Shown here: in pieces, positions 1 through 6,574 of the stretch
Numbering within the stretch: position 1 is the stretch's first letter
Layout: every line of letters begins with the position of its first letter
Assembly: GCA_947632295.1 (NCBI GenBank)
Contig: CANROQ010000006.1
Span: 1 to 16,632, forward strand
Origin: an uncultured Bacilli bacterium
Lineage (GTDB): Bacteria > Bacillota_I > Bacilli_A > RF39 > UBA660
Direction: 5' to 3'
DNA length: 16,632 bases
Program-made: the position numbers and the translations under genes
The notes under the pieces: model-generated
Told to the model about the DNA's origin: nothing
Seen by the model: the letters and a program-made list of their open reading frames with translations, nothing else
The model's database searches: none

Positions 1-227
1 TTAATGCCAGTTTTAACCGCAATAATATTCATATTTATTTCGTTATTTGAATGTTTTGAAAAATATCTATGGGCAATTTCCTTAATCGTTAAATTATTGA
101 CATCATCATCCGAATCATAATCGACATAAGATATAGCAGAAAAAACTAAATTATCGATATCGTTAAATGGTTCTTCTAAAAAAGATAAATGTCCATAGTT
201 ATTTATATAATTAAATATATTTTTCAC
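1..227 (-). CDS. Mbeg1-like protein (DUF2974), N-terminal part, cut by left edge
   Basis: Open reading frame on the minus strand that starts at a GTG (225-227) and runs off the left end, giving 75 residues of the N-terminus. The pattern N-Y-(I)-x-x-Y-G, then EEPFNDIDNLVFSAISYVDY, matches the start of the DUF2974/Mbeg1-like family, a lipase-like alpha/beta-hydrolase group of unknown substrate that is common in Clostridia and Bacilli; this is recall of the family pattern. The catalytic serine region would lie beyond the edge, so activity cannot be judged. An AAGGGA Shine-Dalgarno lies inside the end of tgt and only two bases separate the tgt stop from the GTG, so the gene is probably cotranscribed and translationally coupled with tgt. 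The fragment is acidic (a run of four Asp near residue 40). Confidence 0.72.
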   Translation of the reverse strand, partial: MKNIFNYINNYGHLSFLEEPFNDIDNLVFSAISYVDYDSDDDVNNLTIKEIAHRYFSKHSNNEINMNIIAVKTGI

Positions 228-229
228 AC

Positions 230-1339
230 TTACTCATCCCTTAAATAATTTTTTAAAAACTCTTCCCTAAATTCTAATAATTTATCTTGTTTGATAGCCT
301 CACGCAAATCTTCAGTTAATTTTATTAAAAAGCGAATATTATGAATAGATAAAAGCGTTCCACCTAAAGACTCACCACATATTATTAAATGTCTAATATA
401 GGCTTTCGTGTAATTTTTGCAAGCATAACAATCACAACTATCCTCTAATGGTGTAAAATCTTCTTTATATTTCGCATTTTTAATATTTATTTTTCCATTA
501 TGAGTAAAAGCATTACCATGACGTGCAATTCTAGTTGGCAAGACACAATCAAACATATCGATACCACGAATTACACCTTCGATGATATCAACTGGCTCAC
601 CAACTCCCATTAAATATCGAGGTTTATCACTTGGCAAAAAACGAATTCCATCTTCAATCATCTTATACATCGTATCTTTATCTTCACCAACACTAGTTCC
701 ACCAATGCTATAACCATCAAAATTTAATTTGACGGTTTCTTTGGCACTATACTCCCTCAAATCAGTATATTCGCCACCTTGGACAATACCAAATAGTGAT
801 TGATTAGGATTGTTAAAAACTTCCTGGCCACGTTTAGCCCAACGAAGTGTACGTTCAGTACTATTTTTCGCATATTCATAATCGGCTGGATATGGGATGC
901 ATTCATCAAAACTCATTGCAATATCACTATCAAGTTTATTTTGAATTTGAATCGATAGTTCAGGTGTTAAAAATAAATTTGAACCATCAATATGACTTTT
1001 AAATTTTACGCCTTCTTCGGTGATATCTTTAGGTTTGGCTAAAGAAAAAACTTGAAAACCTCCACTATCAGTTAAAATTGGTCCATCATAATTCATAAAT
1101 TTATGTAAACCACCAGCCTTATTTACAATATCTTCACCTGGTCTTAACCACAAATGATAAGTATTGGACAAAATTATACCACTTCCACAATTTTTAACTT
1201 GTTCTGGTGTCAATGTTTTTACTGTAGCAAGAGTTCCAACAGGCATAAACATTGGTGTTTCAAAATCACCATGATTAGTATGCAAAAGACCATATCGTGC
1301 ATTTCCAGACTTTTTTAACAATTCATACTTTATTTTCAT
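230..1339 (-). CDS. tgt: tRNA-guanine(34) transglycosylase
   Basis: Exchanges guanine 34 in the anticodon of GUN tRNAs (Asp, Asn, His, Tyr) for preQ1 or queuine in queuosine synthesis. The 369-residue product is normal length and has the full set of landmarks: DSGGFQ with the general-base Asp at 91, the VQGG loop at 187-190, the nucleophile Asp264 in DMFDCVLPTR, and a zinc site of Cys302, Cys304, Cys307 and His333. The base-binding loop reads GGTSVGE, where most bacterial enzymes have GGLSVGE or GGLAVGE. An ATG five codons upstream (1352-1354) is possible, but it lies almost on the predicted transcription start, while AAGGTGG is well spaced for the ATG at 1337-1339. It leads a two-gene unit with the DUF2974 gene. 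No other queuosine gene is visible in the window. Confidence 0.97.
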   Translation of the reverse strand: MKIKYELLKKSGNARYGLLHTNHGDFETPMFMPVGTLATVKTLTPEQVKNCGSGIILSNTYHLWLRPGEDIVNKAGGLHKFMNYDGPILTDSGGFQVFSLAKPKDITEEGVKFKSHIDGSNLFLTPELSIQIQNKLDSDIAMSFDECIPYPADYEYAKNSTERTLRWAKRGQEVFNNPNQSLFGIVQGGEYTDLREYSAKETVKLNFDGYSIGGTSVGEDKDTMYKMIEDGIRFLPSDKPRYLMGVGEPVDIIEGVIRGIDMFDCVLPTRIARHGNAFTHNGKINIKNAKYKEDFTPLEDSCDCYACKNYTKAYIRHLIICGESLGGTLLSIHNIRFLIKLTEDLREAIKQDKLLEFREEFLKNYLRDE

Positions 1340-1360
1340 TTTTACCACCTTCATAATGAG

Positions 1361-1389
1361 ATTATATATTATTTTTTTCTAAATATCAA
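1361..1389 (-). promoter_or_regulatory. Promoter of tgt
   Basis: On the minus strand, TTGATA (1384-1389) is followed after 17 bases by TATAAT (1361-1366), close to the sigma-A consensus. The start of transcription would fall near 1354, giving a short leader that carries AAGGTGG before the ATG at 1337-1339. It is back to back with the promoter of the plus-strand gene at 1482. Confidence 0.7.
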
Positions 1390-1409
1390 TTAATATTGAA
1401 AATTTATAG

Positions 1410-1436
1410 TTGACTAATTATATTTTATATTATAAT
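1410..1436 (+). promoter_or_regulatory. Promoter of the orphan gene at 1482
   Basis: TTGACT (1410-1415) and TATAAT (1431-1436) are 15 bases apart. Further overlapping TATAAT-like hexamers follow because 1421-1450 is a run of A/T repeats, so the exact -10 box is uncertain (TATAAT at 1436-1441 would give a spacer of 20). Confidence 0.5.
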
Positions 1437-1481
1437 ATAATATAATTTAATATAACTTATAAAACGACAAGGAGATTTCAA

Positions 1482-2117
1482 ATGAAAATATGTAGTACAA
1501 AAGAATTAAGACAAATCGACAGCGAAAGATTAGAAGAAATAAAAAAATATGCGATATATGAAAATAGTGTATATTTTACAAAAAATACACGTAAAAAAAG
1601 TACCGTATATGAACCATTAAATCATAATTGTAAATCTAAAAAAGAACCTAAAATAATATTTAAACAAATACCAAATGTTAGTACAACCTTAGAAAATTAT
1701 ATATTATATAAGTCTAATTCCCAAAAAATTGAATTAAAAAATAATATAGAAATAATGTATTTTATTTGTAATGGAATTTTTCCTGATGATAATAAATTTT
1801 TAAATTTATTAATAGAAAAGGATTTTTTTAATATCTTCGATGAATTTGTTACGCAATATAGTTATATTGATGAAAAATATCAAGATAATATAAAATTAGA
1901 GATGTTACAAAAAGATTTACAATTTACAAAATTAATAAAAAAGCATAATGATGAACTAATAGAATGTCAAAAATATTTTTATAAATTTCATGGTATATGT
2001 AGAATGGATATAATAATTAATAAATTATTACATATCTATTGTTTTAATCAAGAATTATATAACACTTATAAATTAAATAATGAAAAACAGCAAAAACTAA
2101 CCAAAAAATTAGGTTAG
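1482..2117 (+). CDS. Uncharacterised protein, 211 residues
   Basis: Not recognised. A good AAGGAG site (near 1470) precedes the ATG and a promoter-like pair lies upstream, so it is probably expressed on its own. The product is rich in Lys, Asn, Ile and Tyr and has no signal peptide or clear membrane segment. Residues 1-60 are basic (Lys/Arg-rich, including RKKS and KSKKE). The C-terminal half is predicted mainly helical and holds a cluster of Cys and His (IECQKYFYKFHGICRM and LLHIYCFN), which could be a metal site or chance. The last four bases overlap the end of the convergent amidotransferase-like gene, and the shared terminator hairpin lies inside both coding ends. Composition is like its neighbours, with no sign of recent transfer. 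Confidence 0.6.
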   Translation: MKICSTKELRQIDSERLEEIKKYAIYENSVYFTKNTRKKSTVYEPLNHNCKSKKEPKIIFKQIPNVSTTLENYILYKSNSQKIELKNNIEIMYFICNGIFPDDNKFLNLLIEKDFFNIFDEFVTQYSYIDEKYQDNIKLEMLQKDLQFTKLIKKHNDELIECQKYFYKFHGICRMDIIINKLLHIYCFNQELYNTYKLNNEKQQKLTKKLG

Positions 2118-2121
2118 TTTT
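2093..2121. terminator. Bidirectional terminator inside two convergent coding ends
   Basis: AAAACTAACC (2093-2102) pairs perfectly with GGTTAGTTTT (2112-2121) around a nine-base loop. T-rich tracts follow on both strands (TTTTCTTT on plus, GTTTTTG on minus). The hairpin covers the last codons and stop of the gene at 1482 and the last codons of the gene ending at 2114. Confidence 0.75.
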
Positions 2122-2734
2122 CTTTATTACAAGATTTAATAAATGATTTAAATATTTTTTTACTATAATCATCATAATTAATCATATCTTCAGGATGCCA
2201 CTCAACACCTACAAAAAATTTTTTAGTGGTATCTTCGATAGCTTCGATAACACCATCATCACTTCGAGCTGCAATAGTTAAATTAGTTCCTTTAATTTCA
2301 TAATTATGGCGACTATTAACACTGATATTATACTCTCCTATAATATCAAATAATTTTGTATTTTTGTAAATTGTAATATTATGTTGACGTAGATTTTCAA
2401 TTGGATTATGTATATTGGATGATATTTCTTGTAAATTGCCACCAAATGTCTCTCCTATCGTTTGCATACCTAGACAAATGCCAAGTAATGGTAAATCTAA
2501 CTGATAACATTTTTTTATTAGTTCATAATCAAACTCAGTGGCAAAATTTCCTCCTTGCAATACAATACCATCAAATTGATTTAATATTTCTAAACTTTTC
2601 ATATCATTAATAATACCAATTGTATAAGCACCATATTCATTTAAAGCCTTATAAATATTATTGTAAATAATTTGAACGTTTTTTTCATTAATATTCTTAT
2701 CTGGTCGTAAAACAACCCCAATAATTGGTCGCAT
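2114..2734 (-). CDS. Class I glutamine amidotransferase-like hydrolase (peptidase C26, PuuD-like)
   Basis: A 206-residue cytosolic protein of the family that includes gamma-glutamyl-GABA hydrolase and related gamma-glutamyl hydrolases. The nucleophile elbow is GICLGMQ with Cys87. The other triad members are His180 and Glu182 in GVEWHPED. Upstream are the oxyanion-type segment GIVLQGG (56-62) and SRHNYEI (141-147), where the family has its substrate-contacting SxH segment. Length is somewhat shorter than the roughly 240-250 residues usual for PuuD. An in-frame ATG five codons upstream is unlikely to be used because the AAAGGAGA Shine-Dalgarno lies between it and the ATG at 2732-2734. It follows yneF by 24 bases and is probably in the same transcript. 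Substrate cannot be assigned from sequence. Confidence 0.85.
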   Translation of the reverse strand: MRPIIGVVLRPDKNINEKNVQIIYNNIYKALNEYGAYTIGIINDMKSLEILNQFDGIVLQGGNFATEFDYELIKKCYQLDLPLLGICLGMQTIGETFGGNLQEISSNIHNPIENLRQHNITIYKNTKLFDIIGEYNISVNSRHNYEIKGTNLTIAARSDDGVIEAIEDTTKKFFVGVEWHPEDMINYDDYSKKIFKSFIKSCNKEN

Positions 2735-2758
2735 AAAATCTCCTTTCAAAAAAAATGA

Positions 2759-2986
2759 CTAGTCCATATACTTAGCCATTGATTTCATCATTTGATTAAC
2801 TTGTTTTTGACTTGGTGTCCTACCCATTTGTGTCATCATTGCTTTAATCATTTGTTCATTTATAGGTGGATTTTTCTTCATATATTTTTTCATATAATGA
2901 CGTGCTACAAAAAATCCTATTACACCACCAGCGATTAAACCGATTAAAAATTTAAGCAAATCTAGAAAAAATTGTCCCCAATTCAT
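2759..2986 (-). CDS. yneF: YneF family (UPF0154) small membrane protein
   Basis: A 75-residue protein with one N-terminal hydrophobic segment (about residues 6-27, containing GLIAGGVIGFFVARHY), then a basic stretch (MKKYMKKNPP) and the family signature INEQMIKAMMTQMGRTPSQK, ending in QMMKSM. This is the typical pattern and length of UPF0154/YneF of Bacilli, whose function is unknown. GGAAGG lies a short distance before the ATG. Position supports the call: in B. subtilis yneF follows tkt and yneE (sirA), the same order as here. It probably has its own promoter (3010-3038) and continues into the hydrolase gene downstream. Confidence 0.93.
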   Translation of the reverse strand: MNWGQFFLDLLKFLIGLIAGGVIGFFVARHYMKKYMKKNPPINEQMIKAMMTQMGRTPSQKQVNQMMKSMAKYMD

Positions 2987-3009
2987 TTTATCATTTCCTT
3001 CCTATAAAC

Positions 3010-3038
3010 ATTTTACTAAAATTATTATTTTTTTACAA
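3010..3038 (-). promoter_or_regulatory. Candidate promoter of yneF
   Basis: Minus-strand TTGTAA (3033-3038), 17 bases, TAAAAT (3010-3015). Each box differs from consensus at one or two positions. The site lies in the short gap between the sirA-like gene and yneF. Confidence 0.45.
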
Positions 3039-3062
3039 GTCCTATTTGATTATATTTATTTG

Positions 3063-3503
3063 TTACACTGAATATTCATATTTTGGGTGATGTAATTTAT
3101 AGTCATTTAACCAAAAATAATCATTGTTTTCAAAATCACATACAAAAATATGCTGATTATACCATTTAAAAATTTGTAAAACATATGGCATATTACTATT
3201 AGTTTTTAATACAATACAAGAATGATTAACTTGAACACAAGTTTTCTCTTTAGCATAAATATCATTAATAAAAAATTTATTATAATAAGATTTTATGTAT
3301 TTTCTATTTTTATTTTTTAAATAATTGTTTATAACACCAATATTAAAAGTTTGACATAATTGATTATATATGGAAACACCATATGTTAAATTGGGAATTT
3401 TTAATTTATAAATATTATCTAAAGTTAAAAATAAGATATTAGCGTTATCCTTATATACCGAATAAAAATCCTTTCTAATTATGAATAAATAATATTTTCG
3501 CAT
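3063..3503 (-). CDS. sirA: SirA-like protein (inhibitor of replication initiation, YneE family)
   Basis: A 146-residue protein; B. subtilis SirA is about 148. In B. subtilis SirA binds domain I of DnaA and blocks new rounds of replication when sporulation begins. The resemblance is weak but follows the family pattern at both ends: N-terminal KYYLFIIRKDFYSVY (2-16), like YYTYLIKEEF of SirA, and a C-terminal block reading F-V-C-D-F-E-N-N-D-Y-F-W-L-N (about 122-135), like the SirA DFNSKRYGWLN segment. The comparison is from memory, not a search. Position between tkt and yneF is exactly that of yneE/sirA in Bacillus, which is the strongest support. An ATG 19 codons upstream exists, but GGTGA is well placed for the ATG at 3501-3503. 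A terminator separates it from tkt. Confidence 0.68.
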   Translation of the reverse strand: MRKYYLFIIRKDFYSVYKDNANILFLTLDNIYKLKIPNLTYGVSIYNQLCQTFNIGVINNYLKNKNRKYIKSYYNKFFINDIYAKEKTCVQVNHSCIVLKTNSNMPYVLQIFKWYNQHIFVCDFENNDYFWLNDYKLHHPKYEYSV

Positions 3504-3550
3504 TTTATCACCAAAACTATTATATAAAATAAAAAGAAAAAAATTTGTAG

Positions 3551-3574
3551 AAAAAAACACTTATAAAAGTGTTT
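3551..3574 (-). terminator. Terminator of tkt, overlapping its stop codon
   Basis: Read on the minus strand, AAACACTT (3567-3574) pairs with AAGTGTTT (3555-3562) around the loop TTAT, and T residues follow. The tkt TAA (3561-3563) lies in the hairpin. With only a short T run it may be partial, letting some transcription reach the sirA-like gene. A TATAAT at 3519-3524 lacks a good -35 box. Confidence 0.6.
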
Positions 3575-5552
3575 CCATTCTTTGTTTAATAACTGAATAA
3601 TCAAAACCACAAGTTGTATTAACTTCATCACGTGTACCACTAACACCAAAAGTATTAACTGAAAAAACATAATCTTTTGAAGTGGCAAATTGATACCAAC
3701 TATAGTCCGAACTAGCCTCAATAGTAAAAGTCTTAACATTAGGTGGTAAAACCGCTTCTCTATAATCTTGAGATTGTTCTAAAAATAAAGACATTTCTGG
3801 CATACTGACAATTCTTAAATCAATTTGTTTATTAACGAAAAAGTCTCTAGCTAAATTAATGGCCATAAATAAATCAGAACCTGTTGCAATTATAATACCA
3901 TCTAATTTATTTTTTTCTTTTCTAACGATATAAGCACCATGACTAACCTCACTTGCATTTGTCGTTGGTAATAACAATACATCCTGTTTTGATAAAATCA
4001 AAACACTAGTTTTTTGATTATTATTTAATATTTCATGCCATGAACCAACTAATTCATGAGCATCAGCTGGTCTATAAACTCTAACATTAGGTATAGATCT
4101 AAGCATAGCTAATTGCTCGACAGGTTGATGCGTAGGTCCATCTTGACCAATCCCAATTGAATCATGAGAAAAAATGTATGTTACTGGTAAATTCATAAGG
4201 GCTGACATTCTAATAGATGGTTTTAGATAATCGGAAAATGCTAACATAGTAGAACAAAATGATCTAAATCCACATAAGCATAAACCATTTGCAATTGCAC
4301 CCATCGCATGTTCACGAACACCGAAGAAAATATTTTTACCATCATAATTTTCAAAAGTAACATTTTGTTGTGATGGTAAAAACACTTTAGTAGTATTTGC
4401 TAAATCAGCACTACCACCAACAAAATTTGGTAACATTTTAGAAATTTCATCCATTATTTTTTGATTTGTAACACGTGTTGCTTCTTTCATGTCAACTTCA
4501 AAACGCCAATCGACATTAACTAAATTAACATTTGTATTATGATTAAATAGATAGTTAAGAGAAGAACTGTCACCACCCAAAAATTTATCAATATAAATAC
4601 GATAATTATTTGACCATAGCGAATATTTTTGACTACCACGCTCTGAAACCATTCGTGTAAATTCTTTTCGAACATTTTCAGAATAATAAAAACTTTCTTT
4701 ACCTTCCATACCCAATGTCTTTTTTAAATTATAAATTGCTTCTTTTTTAGGTACACCACCATGAACATCATTAGTACCTTGACCGGTTAATCCAGCACCT
4801 ATGATAGTTCTTATTTCTACTATAGTAGGTTTAGACGAATTTTTTGCTTTTTTAATAGCCTTATCAATTTCAACAACACTATCACCATTTTTGACAAATT
4901 CATAATTCCAACCCATAGCTTTAAATCGATCGCCAATATTTTCAGTAAACGTGTTTTTAGTTGTACCATCTAAACTTACACCATTCGAATCATAAAGAAC
5001 AATCAAATTATCTAAATGATTAGTTCCAGCAAATGAGGCAGCCTCATAACTAATACCTTCCATTAAATCGCCATCACTACATAATACATATATATTATAA
5101 TCTAGTAAAGCCGTTTCAACTTCAATAACACTCTTTTTTGGAAAATAGTATCTTTTTTTTAACATTTTTTGAGCCAAAGCTATTCCAACAGCAGTAGCAA
5201 TTCCTTGACCTAATGGACCAGTTGATACATCGACTCCAGGTGTTGTTTTAACCTCAGGATGTCCTGGTGTCTTAGAACCTGCTCTTCGAAAATTTTTAAG
5301 GTCATTGATTGATAAATCAAATCCGGCCATAAAAAGTGTTGCATATAAAAGTGCTGAAGCATGACCAGCCGATAAAACAAAACGATCTCTACTTATCCAA
5401 TTAGTATCATTAATGCTAAGATTAATATGACGCGAATATAAAGTATAAATTATTGGTGCAGCACCCAAAGCAATACCTGGATGGCCACTTCCAGCATTCT
5501 CGATCATATCAATTGCTAAAGATTTAATATTATTAATTATTTCTCTATCCAT
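3561..5552 (-). CDS. tkt: Transketolase
   Basis: Thiamine-diphosphate enzyme of the non-oxidative pentose phosphate pathway that moves two-carbon ketol units between sugar phosphates. At 663 residues it has the normal three-domain length. Seen: GSGHPG (21-26) and TPGHPE (95-100) with the active-site histidines, GPLGQG (112-117), the diphosphate/Mg motif SDGDLMEG (159-166) followed by the usual Asn of YDSNG, the catalytic Glu414 in REHAMG that activates the cofactor, and HDSIGIGQDGPTHQPVE in the pyrimidine domain. GDGD, usual for the Mg motif, is SDGD here, a mild change. AGAGAGGGA precedes the ATG. It lies downstream of the SOS microprotein gene on the same strand, with its own extended -10 promoter. 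Without an obvious terminator between them, SOS read-through is possible. Confidence 0.97.
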   Translation of the reverse strand: MDREIINNIKSLAIDMIENAGSGHPGIALGAAPIIYTLYSRHINLSINDTNWISRDRFVLSAGHASALLYATLFMAGFDLSINDLKNFRRAGSKTPGHPEVKTTPGVDVSTGPLGQGIATAVGIALAQKMLKKRYYFPKKSVIEVETALLDYNIYVLCSDGDLMEGISYEAASFAGTNHLDNLIVLYDSNGVSLDGTTKNTFTENIGDRFKAMGWNYEFVKNGDSVVEIDKAIKKAKNSSKPTIVEIRTIIGAGLTGQGTNDVHGGVPKKEAIYNLKKTLGMEGKESFYYSENVRKEFTRMVSERGSQKYSLWSNNYRIYIDKFLGGDSSSLNYLFNHNTNVNLVNVDWRFEVDMKEATRVTNQKIMDEISKMLPNFVGGSADLANTTKVFLPSQQNVTFENYDGKNIFFGVREHAMGAIANGLCLCGFRSFCSTMLAFSDYLKPSIRMSALMNLPVTYIFSHDSIGIGQDGPTHQPVEQLAMLRSIPNVRVYRPADAHELVGSWHEILNNNQKTSVLILSKQDVLLLPTTNASEVSHGAYIVRKEKNKLDGIIIATGSDLFMAINLARDFFVNKQIDLRIVSMPEMSLFLEQSQDYREAVLPPNVKTFTIEASSDYSWYQFATSKDYVFSVNTFGVSGTRDEVNTTCGFDYSVIKQRMETLL

Positions 5553-5582
5553 TTTTAGTCCCTCTCTATCTTGACATAATAA

Positions 5583-5591
5583 ATTATAACA
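5583..5591 (-). promoter_or_regulatory. Extended -10 promoter of tkt
   Basis: Minus-strand TGTTATAAT carries the TGn extension directly before TATAAT. No convincing -35 hexamer lies 16-18 bases further up (ATTTAA or TTTAAT), which is typical for extended -10 promoters. Confidence 0.5.
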
Positions 5592-5643
5592 AATTTATCG
5601 TAAATATTAAATAGATAAATATTAAAAATATTAACTTTTATAT

Positions 5644-5790
5644 TTATTTAGCAATATTATCCAATATTACCATATTATTGTTAGTATCACTATCTTTCAT
5701 AGAATTTATATTATTAGTTGCCAATACTCCCATAATAATAACAAATATAAAAAATACAAATATTCCTTTACTTTCTAAAATTTCACTCAT
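5644..5790 (-). CDS. SOS-controlled single-pass membrane microprotein, candidate division inhibitor
   Basis: A 48-residue ORF missed by usual length cut-offs. GGGAGG (5799-5804) sits eight bases before the ATG, an excellent ribosome site. The product starts MSEILESKGIF, has one hydrophobic segment (about residues 10-24, FVFFIFVIIMGVL) and ends in a polar tail of about 24 residues rich in Asn, Asp and Ser. It is divergent from lexA, as yneA is in B. subtilis and sosA in staphylococci; both encode small membrane-anchored inhibitors of division made during the SOS response. YneA has a LysM domain after its membrane segment; here there is none and the tail is shorter than in SosA. The LexA operator within its promoter shows SOS control. 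Division inhibition is inferred from position and topology only. Confidence 0.82.
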   Translation of the reverse strand: MSEILESKGIFVFFIFVIIMGVLATNNINSMKDSDTNNNMVILDNIAK

Positions 5791-5816
5791 CTTTATTACC
5801 TCCCTTTACTATAACA

Positions 5817-5845
5817 ATAGTAACACGAACTTTAGTTCGTGTCAA
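5817..5845 (-). promoter_or_regulatory. SOS promoter of the membrane microprotein gene
   Basis: Minus-strand TTGACA (5840-5845), exactly 17 bases, then TACTAT (5817-5822). The -35 box is perfect and the spacer is filled by the LexA operator, so bound repressor would directly block RNA polymerase. The leader is about 20 bases. Confidence 0.85.
5823..5842. promoter_or_regulatory. LexA operator (SOS box) 1
   Basis: A 20-bp inverted repeat, ACACGAAC-TTTA-GTTCGTGT, with perfect 8-base arms. The core CGAAC-N4-GTTCG matches the Gram-positive LexA (DinR) box. It overlaps the -35 and spacer of the microprotein promoter. Confidence 0.9.
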
Positions 5846-5864
5846 TAGTTTTTAGTAAAATTTG

Positions 5865-5878
5865 CGAACAATTGTTTG
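5865..5878. promoter_or_regulatory. LexA operator (SOS box) 2, at the lexA -35
   Basis: CGAAC-AATT-GTTTG matches the box at all but one arm position (T for C). It overlaps the -35 hexamer of the lexA promoter, as expected for autoregulation. The mismatch suggests weaker repression than at box 1. Confidence 0.75.
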
Positions 5879-5904
5879 ACATTTTACAAAACATATGTTA
5901 TCAT
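5876..5904 (+). promoter_or_regulatory. Promoter of lexA
   Basis: TTGACA (5876-5881), 17 bases, TATCAT (5899-5904). The start would fall near 5911, just before the AGGAGG site of lexA. Confidence 0.8.
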
Positions 5905-5928
5905 TATTATAGAAATAGGAGGTTTTAT

Positions 5929-6546
5929 ATGGTAGAACTTACAAAAAGACAACAAGATATTCTTGATTTTATCAAGTCTTTTATGGTCAAACATGGTTTT
6001 CCACCAACTATTAGAGAAATCGGCGAAAGTTTAGGAATTTCATCTCCAGCAACTATTCATGCTCATTTAAAAAACTTGGAAGCTAGAGGTGTTATAAGAA
6101 GAAATGATACAAAAAATCGAGCTATTGAATTATTGGTAAAAAATGAATATGAACCACAAAATGAACTTATTATCGATGTACCATTACTTGGAAAAATTAC
6201 TGCAGGAAATCCAATTGAGGCTATTGAAAGACCAAATGACTTTTTCTCATTACCAGCCTATTTAATTCCTAATAATAAAGAAGTATTTACACTTTTAGTA
6301 AGTGGAACAAGTATGATTAATGCAGGAATTTTAGATGGTGATATTGTTATCGTCGAAAGAAAAAATACGGCACGTAATGGGGAAATTGTTGTGGCAATGA
6401 CTGATGAAAATGAAGTAACATTAAAAACATTTTATAAGGAAAAAGATTATTTTAGACTACAGCCAGAAAATGATACTTTAGATCCAATTATTTTAGATAA
6501 TGTAACTATTTTAGGTAAAGCTATCGGATTATATCGTAAAATATAA
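5929..6546 (+). CDS. lexA: LexA repressor, SOS regulator
   Basis: Dimeric repressor of the SOS regulon that cleaves itself when activated RecA filaments form on single-stranded DNA. At 205 residues it equals B. subtilis LexA. The winged helix is residues 1-70, with PTIREIGESLGISSPATIHAHLKNL as the helix-turn-helix. The cleavage bond is Ala92-Gly93 in GKITAGNP, the nucleophile is Ser128 in SGTSMI and the general base is Lys166 in VTLKTF, all at standard spacing. GTSM replaces the more common GDSM/GESM. The ORF is open 30 codons further up, but AGGAGG directly precedes the ATG at 5929 and the promoter lies inside the longer form, so 5929 is the start. Two LexA boxes lie upstream. It is monocistronic, ending in a hairpin terminator. 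Confidence 0.97.
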   Translation: MVELTKRQQDILDFIKSFMVKHGFPPTIREIGESLGISSPATIHAHLKNLEARGVIRRNDTKNRAIELLVKNEYEPQNELIIDVPLLGKITAGNPIEAIERPNDFFSLPAYLIPNNKEVFTLLVSGTSMINAGILDGDIVIVERKNTARNGEIVVAMTDENEVTLKTFYKEKDYFRLQPENDTLDPIILDNVTILGKAIGLYRKI

Positions 6547-6573
6547 AAAGTATAACGAACTCGTTATACTTTT
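6546..6573. terminator. Terminator of lexA, between convergent genes
   Basis: AAAAGTATAACG (6546-6557) pairs with CGTTATACTTTT (6562-6573) around AACT, followed by more T residues on the plus strand. On the minus strand the tract after the stem is only TTTTTATATTTT, so it may serve the RNase J gene as well, less efficiently. Confidence 0.8.
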
Positions 6574-6574
6574 T

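Noticed and set aside
1421..1455. A/T repeat run as a replication origin or phase-variable tract
   Set aside because: It is an irregular TATAA-rich promoter region without DnaA boxes or a pure short repeat unit.
3479..3739. Minus-strand ORF of 86 residues, Leu/Val-rich
   Set aside because: It overlaps the end of tkt and the start region of the sirA-like gene in another frame, has no ribosome site, and its hydrophobic composition follows from reading tkt codons out of frame.
5571..5599. Plus-strand TTGACA upstream of the lexA region
   Set aside because: There is no good -10 at the right distance and no plus-strand gene starts before lexA, which has its own promoter.
5839..5928. N-terminal extension of LexA by 30 residues
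   Set aside because: This stretch contains the LexA box and the lexA promoter, and the AGGAGG site fits only the ATG at 5929.
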